This document shows, one piece after another, positions 1 to 9,373 of a stretch of DNA of 64,000 nt. The notes under the pieces were generated by a model. The model was not told where the DNA came from. It saw nothing but the letters and a program-made list of their open reading frames with translations, and did not search any database. The position numbers were made by a program, and so were the translations under genes. Source of the DNA: Sinosporangium siamense (GTDB lineage: Bacteria; Actinomycetota; Actinomycetes; Streptosporangiales; Streptosporangiaceae); NCBI RefSeq assembly GCF_016863435.1, contig NZ_BOOW01000028.1, forward strand, positions 62,001-126,000, given 5' to 3'. Each line of letters opens with the position of its first letter. Positions within the stretch are counted from its first letter, which is position 1.

Positions 1-89
1 AAGAGGCACCGAAGACCTATGCGTCCCTGGTTCTCGACTGGTGGGAACGCCACCAGCCCGACAACCACGCCATCGAACCCGAAAGGTGA
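1..89 (+). CDS. C-terminal end of an unidentified protein (partial)
   Basis: An open frame enters from the window edge (codons from base 3) and ends at TGA 87-89. The visible 28 residues end in a tryptophan-rich stretch (VLDWWERHQPD) typical of the last helix of a globular enzyme. It sits 8 bp upstream of the VOC gene start, so the two are probably cotranscribed. A member of the alpha/beta-hydrolase fold is possible from the final helix, but too little is visible to name it. Confidence 0.5.
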   Translation, partial: EAPKTYASLVLDWWERHQPDNHAIEPER

Positions 90-97
90 GAACAGTG

Positions 98-772
98 ATG
101 GGCACCATGCCCGCAACCGGCACCGAGACGACCGCCGCCACGAAGGAGGCGGACCTGAAGCTTGAAGCCGTTGTGATCCCCGTGTCCGACGTCGACCGCT
201 CGAAGAAGTTTTACCAAGACCTCGGCTGGCGCCTCGACGCCGACTTCTCCTTTGAGAACGGCTTTCGCGTCGTCCAGGTGACGCCTCCGGGATCGCCCGC
301 GTCCATCCAGTTCGGAACCCGGATCACCCATCAGCGGCCCGGAGCCGCCGAAGGCGTCTACCTGGTCGTCTCCGACATCGTCGCAGCCCGCGACCGGCTC
401 GCGGCCCTCGGCGCCGAGGTCGGCGACGTCTTCCACCCGGAAGCCCCTGGCGCCCAGTTCGGTCAGGTCCCCGACGGTCGGGCCGGCGGGCTCGCCACCG
501 ATCGTGCCAGCTATGGGTCTTTTGCGACCTTCCACGACCCGGACGGCAACGCCTACCTGATCCAGGAGGTCACGACCCGGCTTCCCGGGCGCGTCGACAC
601 CGGCGCCACGAACTACGCGTCGCTGAACGACCTGGTCGGCGCGCTCAAAAGGGCGGCGGCCGCGCACGGCGAGCACGAGGCCCGCAACGGCGGCGCGTAC
701 GACGAGAACTGGCCGCAATGGTACGCGGCCTACATGATCGCCGAGCACCACGGCGACGAACTCCCCCAGTAA
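98..772 (+). CDS. VOC (glyoxalase/bleomycin-resistance fold) protein
   Basis: The 224-residue protein has one VOC module at about residues 20-140: an opening strand and helix (VVIPVSDVDRSKKFYQDLGW) and the closing signature FHDPDGNAYLIQEV. The VOC fold binds a metal and serves dioxygenases, isomerases and resistance proteins; the substrate cannot be told. About 65 further residues rich in Trp and Tyr follow (DENWPQWYAAYMIAEHHGDE), a tail seen in many actinobacterial VOC proteins. I chose ATG 98 because an AAAGGTGAG ribosome site lies just upstream; a longer frame from ATG 41 overlaps the preceding gene. The hydrolase gene starts 12 bp downstream, so a small operon is likely. Confidence 0.85.
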   Translation: MGTMPATGTETTAATKEADLKLEAVVIPVSDVDRSKKFYQDLGWRLDADFSFENGFRVVQVTPPGSPASIQFGTRITHQRPGAAEGVYLVVSDIVAARDRLAALGAEVGDVFHPEAPGAQFGQVPDGRAGGLATDRASYGSFATFHDPDGNAYLIQEVTTRLPGRVDTGATNYASLNDLVGALKRAAAAHGEHEARNGGAYDENWPQWYAAYMIAEHHGDELPQ

Positions 773-784
773 GGACGGCGAATC

Positions 785-1678
785 ATGACCACCCTCAGCC
801 ACGGCCACGAGCTCACGCAGCTCACCGCACCCGTCCTCGACGTCACCGCCGACAACGGGGTGACCTACGCCTACCGCCGCTTCGGCGCCGCCGACACGGG
901 CGAGCCGCCCCTGCTGTTCCTCCAGCACTTCCGCGGCAACCTCGACAACTGGGACCCGATCCTGGTCGACGCTCTCGCCGCGGGGCGCGAGGTGATCCTG
1001 CTCGACAACGCTGGAGTCGGGCTGTCCTCGGGCCAGGTACCCGTCACGGTCACGCAGATGGCCCGGGACGCCATCTCCTTCCTCGACGCGTCGGATCTCG
1101 GGCAGGTCGACCTGCTCGGCTTCTCGCTCGGCGGCATGGTCGCCCAGGAGGTCGCACTCCTCAGGCCGCGCGCGGTCCGGCGGATCGTCCTGGCGGGAAC
1201 CGGACCTAGAGGCGGCCGGCAGATGCACGGCTGGACACTCGACATCGAGCGCGCCGCGAACCGGGCGGACGGCGGCCTGGAGGAACTCCTTCACATCTTC
1301 TTCGGCATCACCGAGACCAGCCGGGCGCTCGGCATGGAATACGTCCAGCGCATCTTCAGCCGGACCGAGAACCCCGACAAGCCCAACGGCCCTGAAGTCG
1401 CTCGCGCCCAGTACGACGCGATCGTCGAGTGGGGCATCCCCGACCTCGGCCGGCTCGCCCGCCTCGCCGGGATCACCCAGCCCACGCTGGTGGCCGCCGG
1501 TGACAACGACCCGATGATCCCGACGGTCAACTCCCAGCTTCTCGCCGACCACCTGCCGAACGCGCGCCTGCGGATCTTCTCCGACGCCGGCCATGGGTTC
1601 CTGTTCCAGTACCCGCGCCAGTTCGCGGCGCTCGTCCAGGAGTTCTTGTCCGGCCCGGCGCACCAGGGGAGTGTCTGA
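785..1678 (+). CDS. alpha/beta hydrolase
   Basis: A 297-residue cytoplasmic hydrolase of the haloperoxidase/esterase type. The nucleophile elbow GFSLGG lies near residue 117, the acid segment AAGDNDPMIP near residue 237, and the catalytic histidine in DAGHGFLFQYP near residue 268, so the Ser-Asp-His triad is complete. ATG 785 follows AAGGACG. It lies 12 bp after the VOC gene and probably shares its transcript. The pairing suggests detoxification or breakdown of a small organic molecule, but the substrate is unknown. Confidence 0.88.
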   Translation: MTTLSHGHELTQLTAPVLDVTADNGVTYAYRRFGAADTGEPPLLFLQHFRGNLDNWDPILVDALAAGREVILLDNAGVGLSSGQVPVTVTQMARDAISFLDASDLGQVDLLGFSLGGMVAQEVALLRPRAVRRIVLAGTGPRGGRQMHGWTLDIERAANRADGGLEELLHIFFGITETSRALGMEYVQRIFSRTENPDKPNGPEVARAQYDAIVEWGIPDLGRLARLAGITQPTLVAAGDNDPMIPTVNSQLLADHLPNARLRIFSDAGHGFLFQYPRQFAALVQEFLSGPAHQGSV

Positions 1679-1905
1679 CATCTCCCCCTGATGGAGCCAG
1701 AGCATCGGTGAAGCGATGGCGACACCCGCGAGACAGCGGCCGGCGAGCTCGCCGGACCGGGCCAGGGTCGCCCGCCACCGCTTGAGGGCTTATCAGCCTG
1801 AGACCTCGGCATAAGCGCAGGTGAATGGCAAATCCATTGGATCCTGTGCCATTACTACCGGCCCGTCTCGGTCGACGGGTCCTCTGTAACGCGGAAGTAG
1901 GTCGT

Positions 1906-4900
1906 GTGAAACGTTTCCAACGATTGGCCGCAGCCTTAGCAGGCAGCCTGCTCGTCGTATTCGCCGCCGGAATTCAGCTGCCCGCCCTCTCATCGGCCTC
2001 GGTCAATCCGCCCAACCAGCCTGATCTCAGCTTTGCCAATCGTGTACAGCCGCCCGCGGGGCTGCCGGACTGGTCGCGGGTGGGGTATCTCGGTGGTCAG
2101 CGGCTTCCGGGAGACGGTGAGGTCAACGGAGAGGCGGCCTGCCGGATCACGGCACAGCAGCTGGCCTCGGGCTTCGGGGTGGTCGCGGACGACGGGGTCG
2201 ACGACACCACGGGATTGCAGAACGCCATTGACCAGATCAAGAACCAGTGCTCGTCGCGGGCCAACTATCACCGGCTGTCGCTGATCTCATTACCTGCCGG
2301 GCGGATCGACGTGTCCCGGCAGATTTACGTCGACGCGAGCTTTTTGATCCTGCGCGGGCAGGGCTCCGGCGCCGGCGGCACACGGCTGGTGTTCCGGCCC
2401 GACGTCGACACCCGCTACGACACGCTGAGTGGGGACGGCAGCCGCTGGAATCAGGACGGCATGGAGTTCGGCAGCGGCAGCGACCTCGGCAAGGGCGGCT
2501 GGATCTGGCCGGGACGCGCCATGTTCCGGGTGCAGACCCGGGACGTGGCCGACAGGTACCAGAACGAGTGGCAGGCGGCGCCGGCCAACCGCAAGGACCT
2601 GTTTGAGGGAAGTGTCAACCAGCACTGGGCCTCCGGCATCAGATTGGCCGCCCGGGCCGACGACGCCGGATACTCCGCCCGCGAGGGGCAGAGCGTCGTC
2701 AAGCTGGTGTCCACCGCCGACATGAACAGGTTCAGCCTCGGCGGCTATGTCTGGGTAGGGGCCGCCAACAGCATCAATTTCTACGCGCAGCAGGACGTCA
2801 CCAGCCAGAGCTTGATGGAAAACCTGCACATGCGCCAGCAGATGTTCAGGGTCGTCCGCAAGGACACGACGGCCAAGACGATCACGCTGGACCGGCCCTT
2901 GGAGTACGACCTGCCGGTCGACTCCACCTCCGACGGTTCGCCGCCGATGTTCGGAACGGTCTATCCCAGCAAGGTCACCCCGCTGAAAGCCGTCGAGGGC
3001 GTGGGGTTCGAGAACTTCGCGATGACCCAGGACATGACCGGGCTGCCGAAGCTAGGCGGGGGCACGTATGCGCTGTCGCCGTCCGACGCCGTCAACAACT
3101 ACGGCAACATGGCGCCGGAGTATGCCATGCACGGCATTCTCTTCAAGTGGGCGGCCAACAGCTGGGCGCGCGGGCTCAACGCCACGATGGTCGGCTCGCA
3201 TCCGATCGTCACGGAGGTGGCGCGCAATCTGCAGATCGAGCGCAACACCTTCGACGGGGCGTGGAACAAGGGCAAGGGCGGCAACGGCTACCTGCGGGGA
3301 AGCCGGGTGTGGGACTCGCTGTACGCCTACAACACCAGCAGGAACCTGCGCCACTTCACCTTCCAGTGGTCGGCGAGCGGCAACGTGGTCTTCCGCAACG
3401 ACCTCGACTCCGACCTGAACCTGCACGGCGGCTGGGAACGTTTCAACCTGTTCGAGGGGAACACGGTGCGCATCCCCTACGCGCACCGGTCGGGCAACTG
3501 CGCGGCCAACTGCGGCGGGGAAGGAGGCGAGACCGACGACGGAACCTGGTATCCCATCTGGTGGGCCGCCGGGCCTAAAGCGGCCAAGTGGTCCGGCTCC
3601 TCGGGACCGCAGAACGTCTTCTTCAACAACACCCTGATCAAGCAGACAACGCCGGGCGGCCAGTTCACCACCTACACGCCGTATTCGATGGGCAGCCCCG
3701 GCGTGCAGGCCGACACCTTCTTCCAGTTCGGCTCCGACAACGCCGACCCGCGCCGGTTCCGGCCGCTGAGCCAGGGCGGTCAGGGGATTCCCGACTGGAC
3801 GGGCCGGGAGACCCTGGACTACAACGGGCACGGAGTCGTGGCCCGCGTCGACGGGCGCAGGCCGTCGTTGTTCCTCCGCGACGTCGGGCAGCTCGACCCC
3901 CGGCAGAACGGCAGCCGCAGGATGGCCACCTGGAACATGCAGGGCTCAGGCACCCGCGGCGGATGGGCCGAAATCGGCAACGAGTACGAATCGAAGTACA
4001 GCTACGGGGTGCTCCCCCTGGCGGTGGAGCACGGGGCGGAAATCGTCCTGCTGCAGGAAGCAGGCTCCCCACCCGGTGGCGGCACGCACGTCACCGACCA
4101 CCCGCAGAACAACTTCGCCCGGGAGGACGGCTCGTATCCCCCGGTGCGGGAGTATCGCTACGGTGGTACGGCCAGCCGGCCACAGGGATATCTGTACTGG
4201 CTGCACACCGACACCTCAACCAGGAACCCGCCCAACCGGGTGAACCTGGCGGTCGCCACCCGAACCCAGGTTCCCGCCGCGGACATCTTCGTCGTCGAGT
4301 CGCCCATGAACGGCGGACGGCCCGCGCTGGGTGTGAACATCGGCGGCGTCGTCTACTTCACCGTGCACGGCTGGTCCGGCACCGGAAACGACATGGCCGG
4401 GCTGGTGAACCGCATCGCGACCTGGATGCAGGCCGCCGGCCCCAACGGGGCGGCACTGGAGTGGGCCGTCCTGGGCGACTTCAACCGCGATCCGCAAAAC
4501 CTTCAGACCACTCTGAACAACAACTACGGCGCAGGCCGGTTCACCGTACACAGCCCGCCGTCGCCGACCCACCCGACCATAGATCCGCAGAGGAGATTGG
4601 ACTACGCCGTCCTGCCGGCCGCCGGCACCTTGCATGTCACCCAATCGACTGTGTTGAACAGCGTGCTGTACTCGGACCACCTTCCTGTTCGCTACGAGCT
4701 CGGCGGACTGCCGAACACCAACAACCCCCCGCAGCTGGCGGTGACCGTTCCCGCCCCGCCGGGCACGGCCGTCCTGCGCAACGCCGGCACCACCAACGTC
4801 GCCACTGCCCTGCAGGGCATCTCCAACGCGGTCACCGACCTGTCGTACTCCCAGAGCCAGTCGCAGTCGCAGTCGTGGAACCTCTATCCCGAGCCGGAGT

Positions 4901-5622
4901 TCCCCGGCCGCTACCGCCTGGTGAGCCGGCTCACCGGGGACTACATGGGCCAGGAGGGCGGTGCGTCCAACGCCCGGGTGGTGCAGTGGCCCCACGAGGC
5001 GAACGACCAGCTCTGGCGGCCCGTTTACCAGGGCGACGGCACATGGACCCTGGAGAACATGGTCACCGATCAGATGCTGACGGCGGACGGCGGCGGTGCC
5101 GTACTGCGAGGCCGCGACGCCGACGGATCGGCCCGGCAGCGGTGGTTCCTGCAAGACCCCGGGGAGATGCAGGATCTCGCCGAACTGGGCCTGGCCGAAC
5201 CCACGCCGGAGCGCTTTGTGATCGACGTCTCAGGCGGCCACACCGCGGAGAACACTCCGGTGATTCTCTATCCCGACCACGACGCGCCACATGAGCGATT
5301 CACCAGAATCCCTGCAGGGCAGACCGGCGGTGAGGACTGCAACTATCTCGTCTACGGCGGGAGATATCTAAACACGACGGCCACGAGTTCGGATCCGTTG
5401 AGCGGAAACGGAGTCACCCTGAATTCCTTCCGCCCCAACAACGACGGTTACCTCTGGTGCGAGCGCAACGTGACCGGCGGCATCGCGTTGAGCAACTACT
5501 CGTTCCAGACGCGCCTGGTCGAGGAGCGCATGTACCTCACCGAGCACGGGCTGAACAATCAGCTGACCATCACCGCCGGCCACGCCGCGGACACCTGGAG
5601 CTGGCTCCCGGTCACCCAGTAA
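1906..5622 (+). CDS. secreted beta-helix / CdtB-like nuclease / ricin-like lectin fusion
   Basis: From GTG 1906 (GGAAG ribosome site at about 1893) the product has 1238 residues and begins with a signal peptide (KR, hydrophobic core, cleavage near ALSSA). An ATG frame from 1825 would bury the signal. Residues about 45-650 look like a right-handed beta-helix of the pectate-lyase-3 type. Residues about 673-930 match cytolethal distending toxin subunit B, a DNase I-like phosphodiesterase: MATWNMQ (673), LLQEAGSPP (Q717, E718), NGGRPALGV, FTVHGW (H821), LGDFNRDP (D858, N860), RRLDYAV (D899) and YSDHLPV (D924, H925), so the catalytic set is present. After an SQSQSQS linker (about 980) comes a ricin-type lectin-like region (LTGDYMG, QLWRP, QRWFLQ). 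The gene stands alone and ends in a terminator. A polysaccharide-binding nuclease or toxin is inferred; the target is unknown. Confidence 0.85.
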   Translation: MKRFQRLAAALAGSLLVVFAAGIQLPALSSASVNPPNQPDLSFANRVQPPAGLPDWSRVGYLGGQRLPGDGEVNGEAACRITAQQLASGFGVVADDGVDDTTGLQNAIDQIKNQCSSRANYHRLSLISLPAGRIDVSRQIYVDASFLILRGQGSGAGGTRLVFRPDVDTRYDTLSGDGSRWNQDGMEFGSGSDLGKGGWIWPGRAMFRVQTRDVADRYQNEWQAAPANRKDLFEGSVNQHWASGIRLAARADDAGYSAREGQSVVKLVSTADMNRFSLGGYVWVGAANSINFYAQQDVTSQSLMENLHMRQQMFRVVRKDTTAKTITLDRPLEYDLPVDSTSDGSPPMFGTVYPSKVTPLKAVEGVGFENFAMTQDMTGLPKLGGGTYALSPSDAVNNYGNMAPEYAMHGILFKWAANSWARGLNATMVGSHPIVTEVARNLQIERNTFDGAWNKGKGGNGYLRGSRVWDSLYAYNTSRNLRHFTFQWSASGNVVFRNDLDSDLNLHGGWERFNLFEGNTVRIPYAHRSGNCAANCGGEGGETDDGTWYPIWWAAGPKAAKWSGSSGPQNVFFNNTLIKQTTPGGQFTTYTPYSMGSPGVQADTFFQFGSDNADPRRFRPLSQGGQGIPDWTGRETLDYNGHGVVARVDGRRPSLFLRDVGQLDPRQNGSRRMATWNMQGSGTRGGWAEIGNEYESKYSYGVLPLAVEHGAEIVLLQEAGSPPGGGTHVTDHPQNNFAREDGSYPPVREYRYGGTASRPQGYLYWLHTDTSTRNPPNRVNLAVATRTQVPAADIFVVESPMNGGRPALGVNIGGVVYFTVHGWSGTGNDMAGLVNRIATWMQAAGPNGAALEWAVLGDFNRDPQNLQTTLNNNYGAGRFTVHSPPSPTHPTIDPQRRLDYAVLPAAGTLHVTQSTVLNSVLYSDHLPVRYELGGLPNTNNPPQLAVTVPAPPGTAVLRNAGTTNVATALQGISNAVTDLSYSQSQSQSQSWNLYPEPEFPGRYRLVSRLTGDYMGQEGGASNARVVQWPHEANDQLWRPVYQGDGTWTLENMVTDQMLTADGGGAVLRGRDADGSARQRWFLQDPGEMQDLAELGLAEPTPERFVIDVSGGHTAENTPVILYPDHDAPHERFTRIPAGQTGGEDCNYLVYGGRYLNTTATSSDPLSGNGVTLNSFRPNNDGYLWCERNVTGGIALSNYSFQTRLVEERMYLTEHGLNNQLTITAGHAADTWSWLPVTQ

Positions 5623-5634
5623 TCCGATAAGGAG

Positions 5635-5663
5635 GGGCCCGGCCTGAGATGCAGGCCGGGTCC
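5635..5663 (+). terminator. intrinsic terminator after the CdtB-like fusion gene
   Basis: A 9-bp perfect stem (CCCGGCCTG / CAGGCCGGG) with loop AGATG, extended by three more pairs at the base, begins 13 bp after the stop codon and is followed by a short T-containing run (TTGCTTT). Confidence 0.85.
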
Positions 5664-5784
5664 TTGCTTTCACGCCGGTGAGGGCATCGAGCCGACTACG
5701 CCCGTCGGGAATGGCCGGGCGGTCGGCTGGATGTCGGTCATCCGACCGGGATAGGGCAAGCAGTCATCTTGACACGCCTCTGCG

Positions 5785-8535
5785 TCAGCACGTCCGGTTG
5801 GACGGGTGAATCAGCGTGTGTCGGAGCTCCTTGCGTGAGCTGATGCCGAGTTTGCCGAACACCCTGCTCAGATGCCATTCGACGGTGCGAGCGCTGATGT
5901 ACAGCTCGGCGCCGATCTCCGCGTTGGTGCGGCCGCACTTCGCCATGCGGGCGATGTGCTCCTCCTGCGGAGTGAGCTCGCCGACGGTGTCGGCGGTGCG
6001 CTTGCGCACTTTCTCGCCGGTCGCCAGCAGCTCGTGCCTGGCCCGTTCGGCGAAACCGTCGGCACCCATCCTGGTGAATTCCTCGAACGCCTGCTTCAAG
6101 TGGCGGCGTGCGTCCGACCTGCGGCGTCCGCGGCGCAGCCACTCGCCGTACACCAGCCGGGTCCGGGCCAGTTCGAACGTCAGCCGGGTCCGGCCAAGAC
6201 GGTCGACGGCCTCAGCGTAGGAGCGGTCGGCCTCCTCTCCGGAGCTGAGGAGGGCTCGTGAGCGGGCTCGCAGGCCGGTCGCCCAGTCCTGATCCGAGCC
6301 GGCGGTGTACGCCCCAAGACGTACGAGGGCGGCTTCGGCTACCGGAATCGCGCCGCTGCGCACCGCGGCCTCGATCAGGTCGGGCAGCGCCTGCGCGGTG
6401 AACGGGCCGAGGTCGCCCGTCGCGGCCCGTCCGGCCGCGGCCGCCGCCTCGGCGTAGTGCCCGAGGCCCAGATGGAGCAACGCGGTGGCCCGGTCGGTGA
6501 AGTACAGGCCGAGCCCTTCCCCGCGCGCCGCGGCCTCTTCAGCTGCCTTGGCGAGCAGCGGTAGCGCTTCCTCCGCGTGCCCCTGGTAGGCGAGCAGGAA
6601 CAGGTCTCCGTAGGACGCCCTGCGCGTGCCGGTGACCTGTTTGACTGTGGCCTCCTCCGTGCCCAGCTCCCGGGCGTGCGCCACGTCCCCGCGCCAAAGC
6701 GCGATGACCCGGCGGACGTTCAGCGCGTTGGCGAGCGGGGCGAGTGCGCCGCCGGCGCGGGCCAGTTCGACGTGCCGGGCGTTCGCCGCCTCCCAGCGGT
6801 CGTAGTCCCAAAGCGACAACGCCGCGTTGGCGACCAGCACGCCGCAGTGCAGCCACTGGGCGCGTGGCACATCGTCGTCAACGAAGCCCGTGACGGCCTC
6901 GCGCAGTATCGGATGTGCCGCCGCCGCCCCTTCGGTGATGAGAGCCGCCAGGCCGTCGAGCAGGTGATCGGCGGCGGTCGTCTCACCGGGTGCCGGGGGT
7001 GCTTCCCGGGCGGCCACGGAGACGGCGGCCAGATCACTTTCGAGAAACGCGAGCCCACCGGCGACGAGGGCCGCTCCCCAAGCGTCGAGAAAGGTGTGCC
7101 GCGCGAGCCGGCCGTCCAGGGACTGGAGCCGCCGAGCGGCGCGCAGCAGCGCCGCCGGCGCCTCCCGCCCGGAGTGGGCGGCGCGGTCGGTGAGTCCGCG
7201 GAGCAAGTCGATGCGGGCCACTTGCAGCTCGTCGACCGCGCAGGCTTCGGCTCTGGCGAGCAGGCCGAGCGTCGAGGCGAAGTCACCGGCGTCGAGATGC
7301 GCCCGGGCCGCCGACAGGGTGCGCTCGGCCCCGAGCCGAGGGTCCGTCGTCAGCTCGGCCGAACGCCGCAGGAGCGCCGCCGCGGCCGCGATCCCGCCGC
7401 GGGACTCCACACCTCGCGCGACGTCGGCGAGCTCGGCGGCGAGACCGTCGTCTGGCCCCGCCGCGGCCGCGGCCAGATGCCACACCCGCCGTTGCCGGTC
7501 GTTCCCGCCGTCCAAGGCGGCGGCGAGCGCATGATGCACGGCACGCCGCTCCTCGACACTGCCCGCGGTGTAGGCGGCCGTGCGCACCAGCGGATGACGG
7601 AACCGGACGCTCCGGCCGATCTCCACGAGCTGCGCCTCCTGCGCCGGGGCCGCCATCTGCGGTCCGAGGCCGATGCCCTGCGCGGCACGCCAGAGCAGGG
7701 TGGCGTCGCCGGTGGGGTCGGCGGCGGCCAGCAGGAGCAGCCGCCGGGTGGGGCCGGGCAGGGCGCGAACGCGTTGCTCGTACCGGTCCTGCAGGGCGTC
7801 GGCGCCGACCGCGGGGAGGGCGAACCCGCCGAGGAGCTCTGCCCGGCCACTGCGGGACAGCTCCAGCAACGCCAGGGGGTTGCCGCGGGTCTCGGCGACG
7901 ATGCGGTCGAGGACACGGGCGTCGAGAAGGCCCGGCGTCGCCGCGGTCAGGAGCGCCCGGGCATCCGCGTCGTCGAGACCGCCCACGGCCAAGGCCGGCA
8001 GGCCGGCCAGCAGGGTGTCCGGATTCGGCTCCCGGATGGCGAAGACCAGCAGCACTGATTCGCCGAGGAGCCGCCGGGCGACGAATCCGAGCACCTGCCT
8101 GGAGGCCGTGTCGAGCCACTGCGCGTCGTCGATCAGGCAGACGAGTGGTTGCTCCGCGGCTGCTTCGGCGAACAGGCCCAGCACCGCCAGGCCGAGAACG
8201 AGCCTGTCGGGCGCCGCTCCGCCGGCGTGCCCGAACGTCACATCCAGCGCGTGCTGCTGGGGCGGCGGGAGCGTGCCGGCTGACGCGAGCATGGGAGCGC
8301 AGAGCTGGTGGAGGGCGGCGAACGGCAGATCGAGTTCGGACTCGACCCCGGTGATCCGGGCGACCCGGCATCGGGCGGCCTGGCTCTCGACGTGATCCAG
8401 CAGGGTGGTCTTGCCCACGCCGGCCTCGCCCCGCAGGACGAGCACGGCGCTCTCGCCGCTCCTGACCCGCCGCAGCGCCTGATCCAACCGGTCACGCTCA
8501 TGCTTGCGTCCTTGGAGGACCGGCGCCGCTTCCAC
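5785..8535 (-). CDS. LuxR-family large ATP-binding regulator (LAL)
   Basis: A 916-residue transcription factor. An N-terminal AAA/NB-ARC-like ATPase has Walker A GEAGVGKTT (residues 36-44) and Walker B CLIDDAQWLD (about 135); a long helical TPR-like middle follows, and the C terminus carries a LuxR winged-helix domain (LTPQEEHIARMA ... AEIGAELYISARTVEWHLSRVF). LAL proteins usually switch on catabolic or secondary-metabolite operons in response to an inducer. The start is GTG 8535 with only a weak ribosome site. It converges on the CdtB-like fusion gene across the terminator, so that gene is not obviously its target by position. No partner operon lies immediately beside it. Confidence 0.92.
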   Translation of the reverse strand: MEAAPVLQGRKHERDRLDQALRRVRSGESAVLVLRGEAGVGKTTLLDHVESQAARCRVARITGVESELDLPFAALHQLCAPMLASAGTLPPPQQHALDVTFGHAGGAAPDRLVLGLAVLGLFAEAAAEQPLVCLIDDAQWLDTASRQVLGFVARRLLGESVLLVFAIREPNPDTLLAGLPALAVGGLDDADARALLTAATPGLLDARVLDRIVAETRGNPLALLELSRSGRAELLGGFALPAVGADALQDRYEQRVRALPGPTRRLLLLAAADPTGDATLLWRAAQGIGLGPQMAAPAQEAQLVEIGRSVRFRHPLVRTAAYTAGSVEERRAVHHALAAALDGGNDRQRRVWHLAAAAAGPDDGLAAELADVARGVESRGGIAAAAALLRRSAELTTDPRLGAERTLSAARAHLDAGDFASTLGLLARAEACAVDELQVARIDLLRGLTDRAAHSGREAPAALLRAARRLQSLDGRLARHTFLDAWGAALVAGGLAFLESDLAAVSVAAREAPPAPGETTAADHLLDGLAALITEGAAAAHPILREAVTGFVDDDVPRAQWLHCGVLVANAALSLWDYDRWEAANARHVELARAGGALAPLANALNVRRVIALWRGDVAHARELGTEEATVKQVTGTRRASYGDLFLLAYQGHAEEALPLLAKAAEEAAARGEGLGLYFTDRATALLHLGLGHYAEAAAAAGRAATGDLGPFTAQALPDLIEAAVRSGAIPVAEAALVRLGAYTAGSDQDWATGLRARSRALLSSGEEADRSYAEAVDRLGRTRLTFELARTRLVYGEWLRRGRRRSDARRHLKQAFEEFTRMGADGFAERARHELLATGEKVRKRTADTVGELTPQEEHIARMAKCGRTNAEIGAELYISARTVEWHLSRVFGKLGISSRKELRHTLIHPSNRTC

Positions 8536-8761
8536 GCCCCGATTTTAACGATCAATCGCCTGGGTGACGCCAGGGCATGTCTGACCAAACGATCACGCGA
8601 ACCTTGCCGGGACCGGGGCGGTGACGGCTGATACGCGGATAGCCGGCTGCGCCGTACGGTTCGAGGCAGTGGTCGTCGATGCGACGGGGGAGCAACTTCA
8701 GCCGGCAGAACTTGCGTGACCACAGGTTGCGCGTTTCCGGCCGGATCTTAAGGTGCCGTCG

Positions 8762-9361
8762 TCAGGGTTTGAAAGCCGCCGCGTGCTCCTGCGCCCAGGC
8801 GGCGAATGTACGGCCTGGCCGTCCGATCAGCCGATCGAGGTCGGTGGTGATCTCGGTTGGAACGCCGTCGTTCGTGCGCTGCCAGTCCAGCAGCGCGTCG
8901 GCGACGAGCCCGGGCATGTAGTCCGCCACCTCCGCTTTCCACTCCTCGGGAGTGACGTTCCGGATGGCGATGTCTTGGCCGGTCGCACGGCTGATGATAT
9001 CGAGCTGCCCGGCACAGGTGATCGACTCGGGGCCGGTCAGTGTGTAAGCCCGGCCGCCCAGCGCGGCGGGGTCGGTCAGTACGGCGGCAGCCGCTTCGGC
9101 GAGGTCGGCCTCGTGGACGGGGTCGTTGTAGGCCCCCGGGTACGGCAGGCTCACCGGGGCATCGGCCTTAACCGACCAGGACCAGGCCAGGGCGTTCCCG
9201 GCGAAAGCCCCCGGACGCAGCAGCGTGCTCCGGACGGGCGCGGCGGTCAGGGCCTGCTCGACGTCGAGGTGGGGCTTGGCCAGTGGGTGGGTCTCGGCGT
9301 CCTTGGCGAGCACGGCGGACGACGAGAGCAGAACGATGTGCTCAACTCCGGTGGTGAGGCG
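8762..9361 (-). pseudogene. 5'-truncated NmrA/SDR-type NAD(P)-binding protein
   Basis: The frame encodes the C-terminal two thirds of an NmrA-like atypical short-chain dehydrogenase: GVEHIVLLSSSAV, LRPGAFAGNALAW, the active-site-like VHEADLAEAAAAVL and the C-terminal helix. The N-terminal GxxGxxG nucleotide-binding region is absent: going upstream the frame meets TGA a few codons before the homology begins, inside the start region of the divergent MarR gene. A GTG at 9313 could start a 183-residue product, but it would have no Rossmann motif. I read it as a gene that lost about 90 N-terminal codons and its promoter by deletion. Confidence 0.75.
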
Positions 9362-9373
9362 TGGGACTGTCCG

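Noticed and set aside
17-1705. 562-codon open frame on the minus strand
   Set aside because: It is antisense to the VOC and hydrolase genes, has the Val/Gly/Arg/Asp-rich composition of a high-GC shadow frame and no recognisable domain.
1825-1905. Earlier ATG start for the CdtB-like fusion
   Set aside because: It would place 27 residues before the signal peptide; GTG 1906 has a ribosome site and begins the signal peptide properly.
3588-5294. 568-codon plus-strand frame inside the CdtB-like gene
   Set aside because: Arg/Gly/Pro-rich shadow of the real frame; the real frame has the CdtB and lectin motifs.
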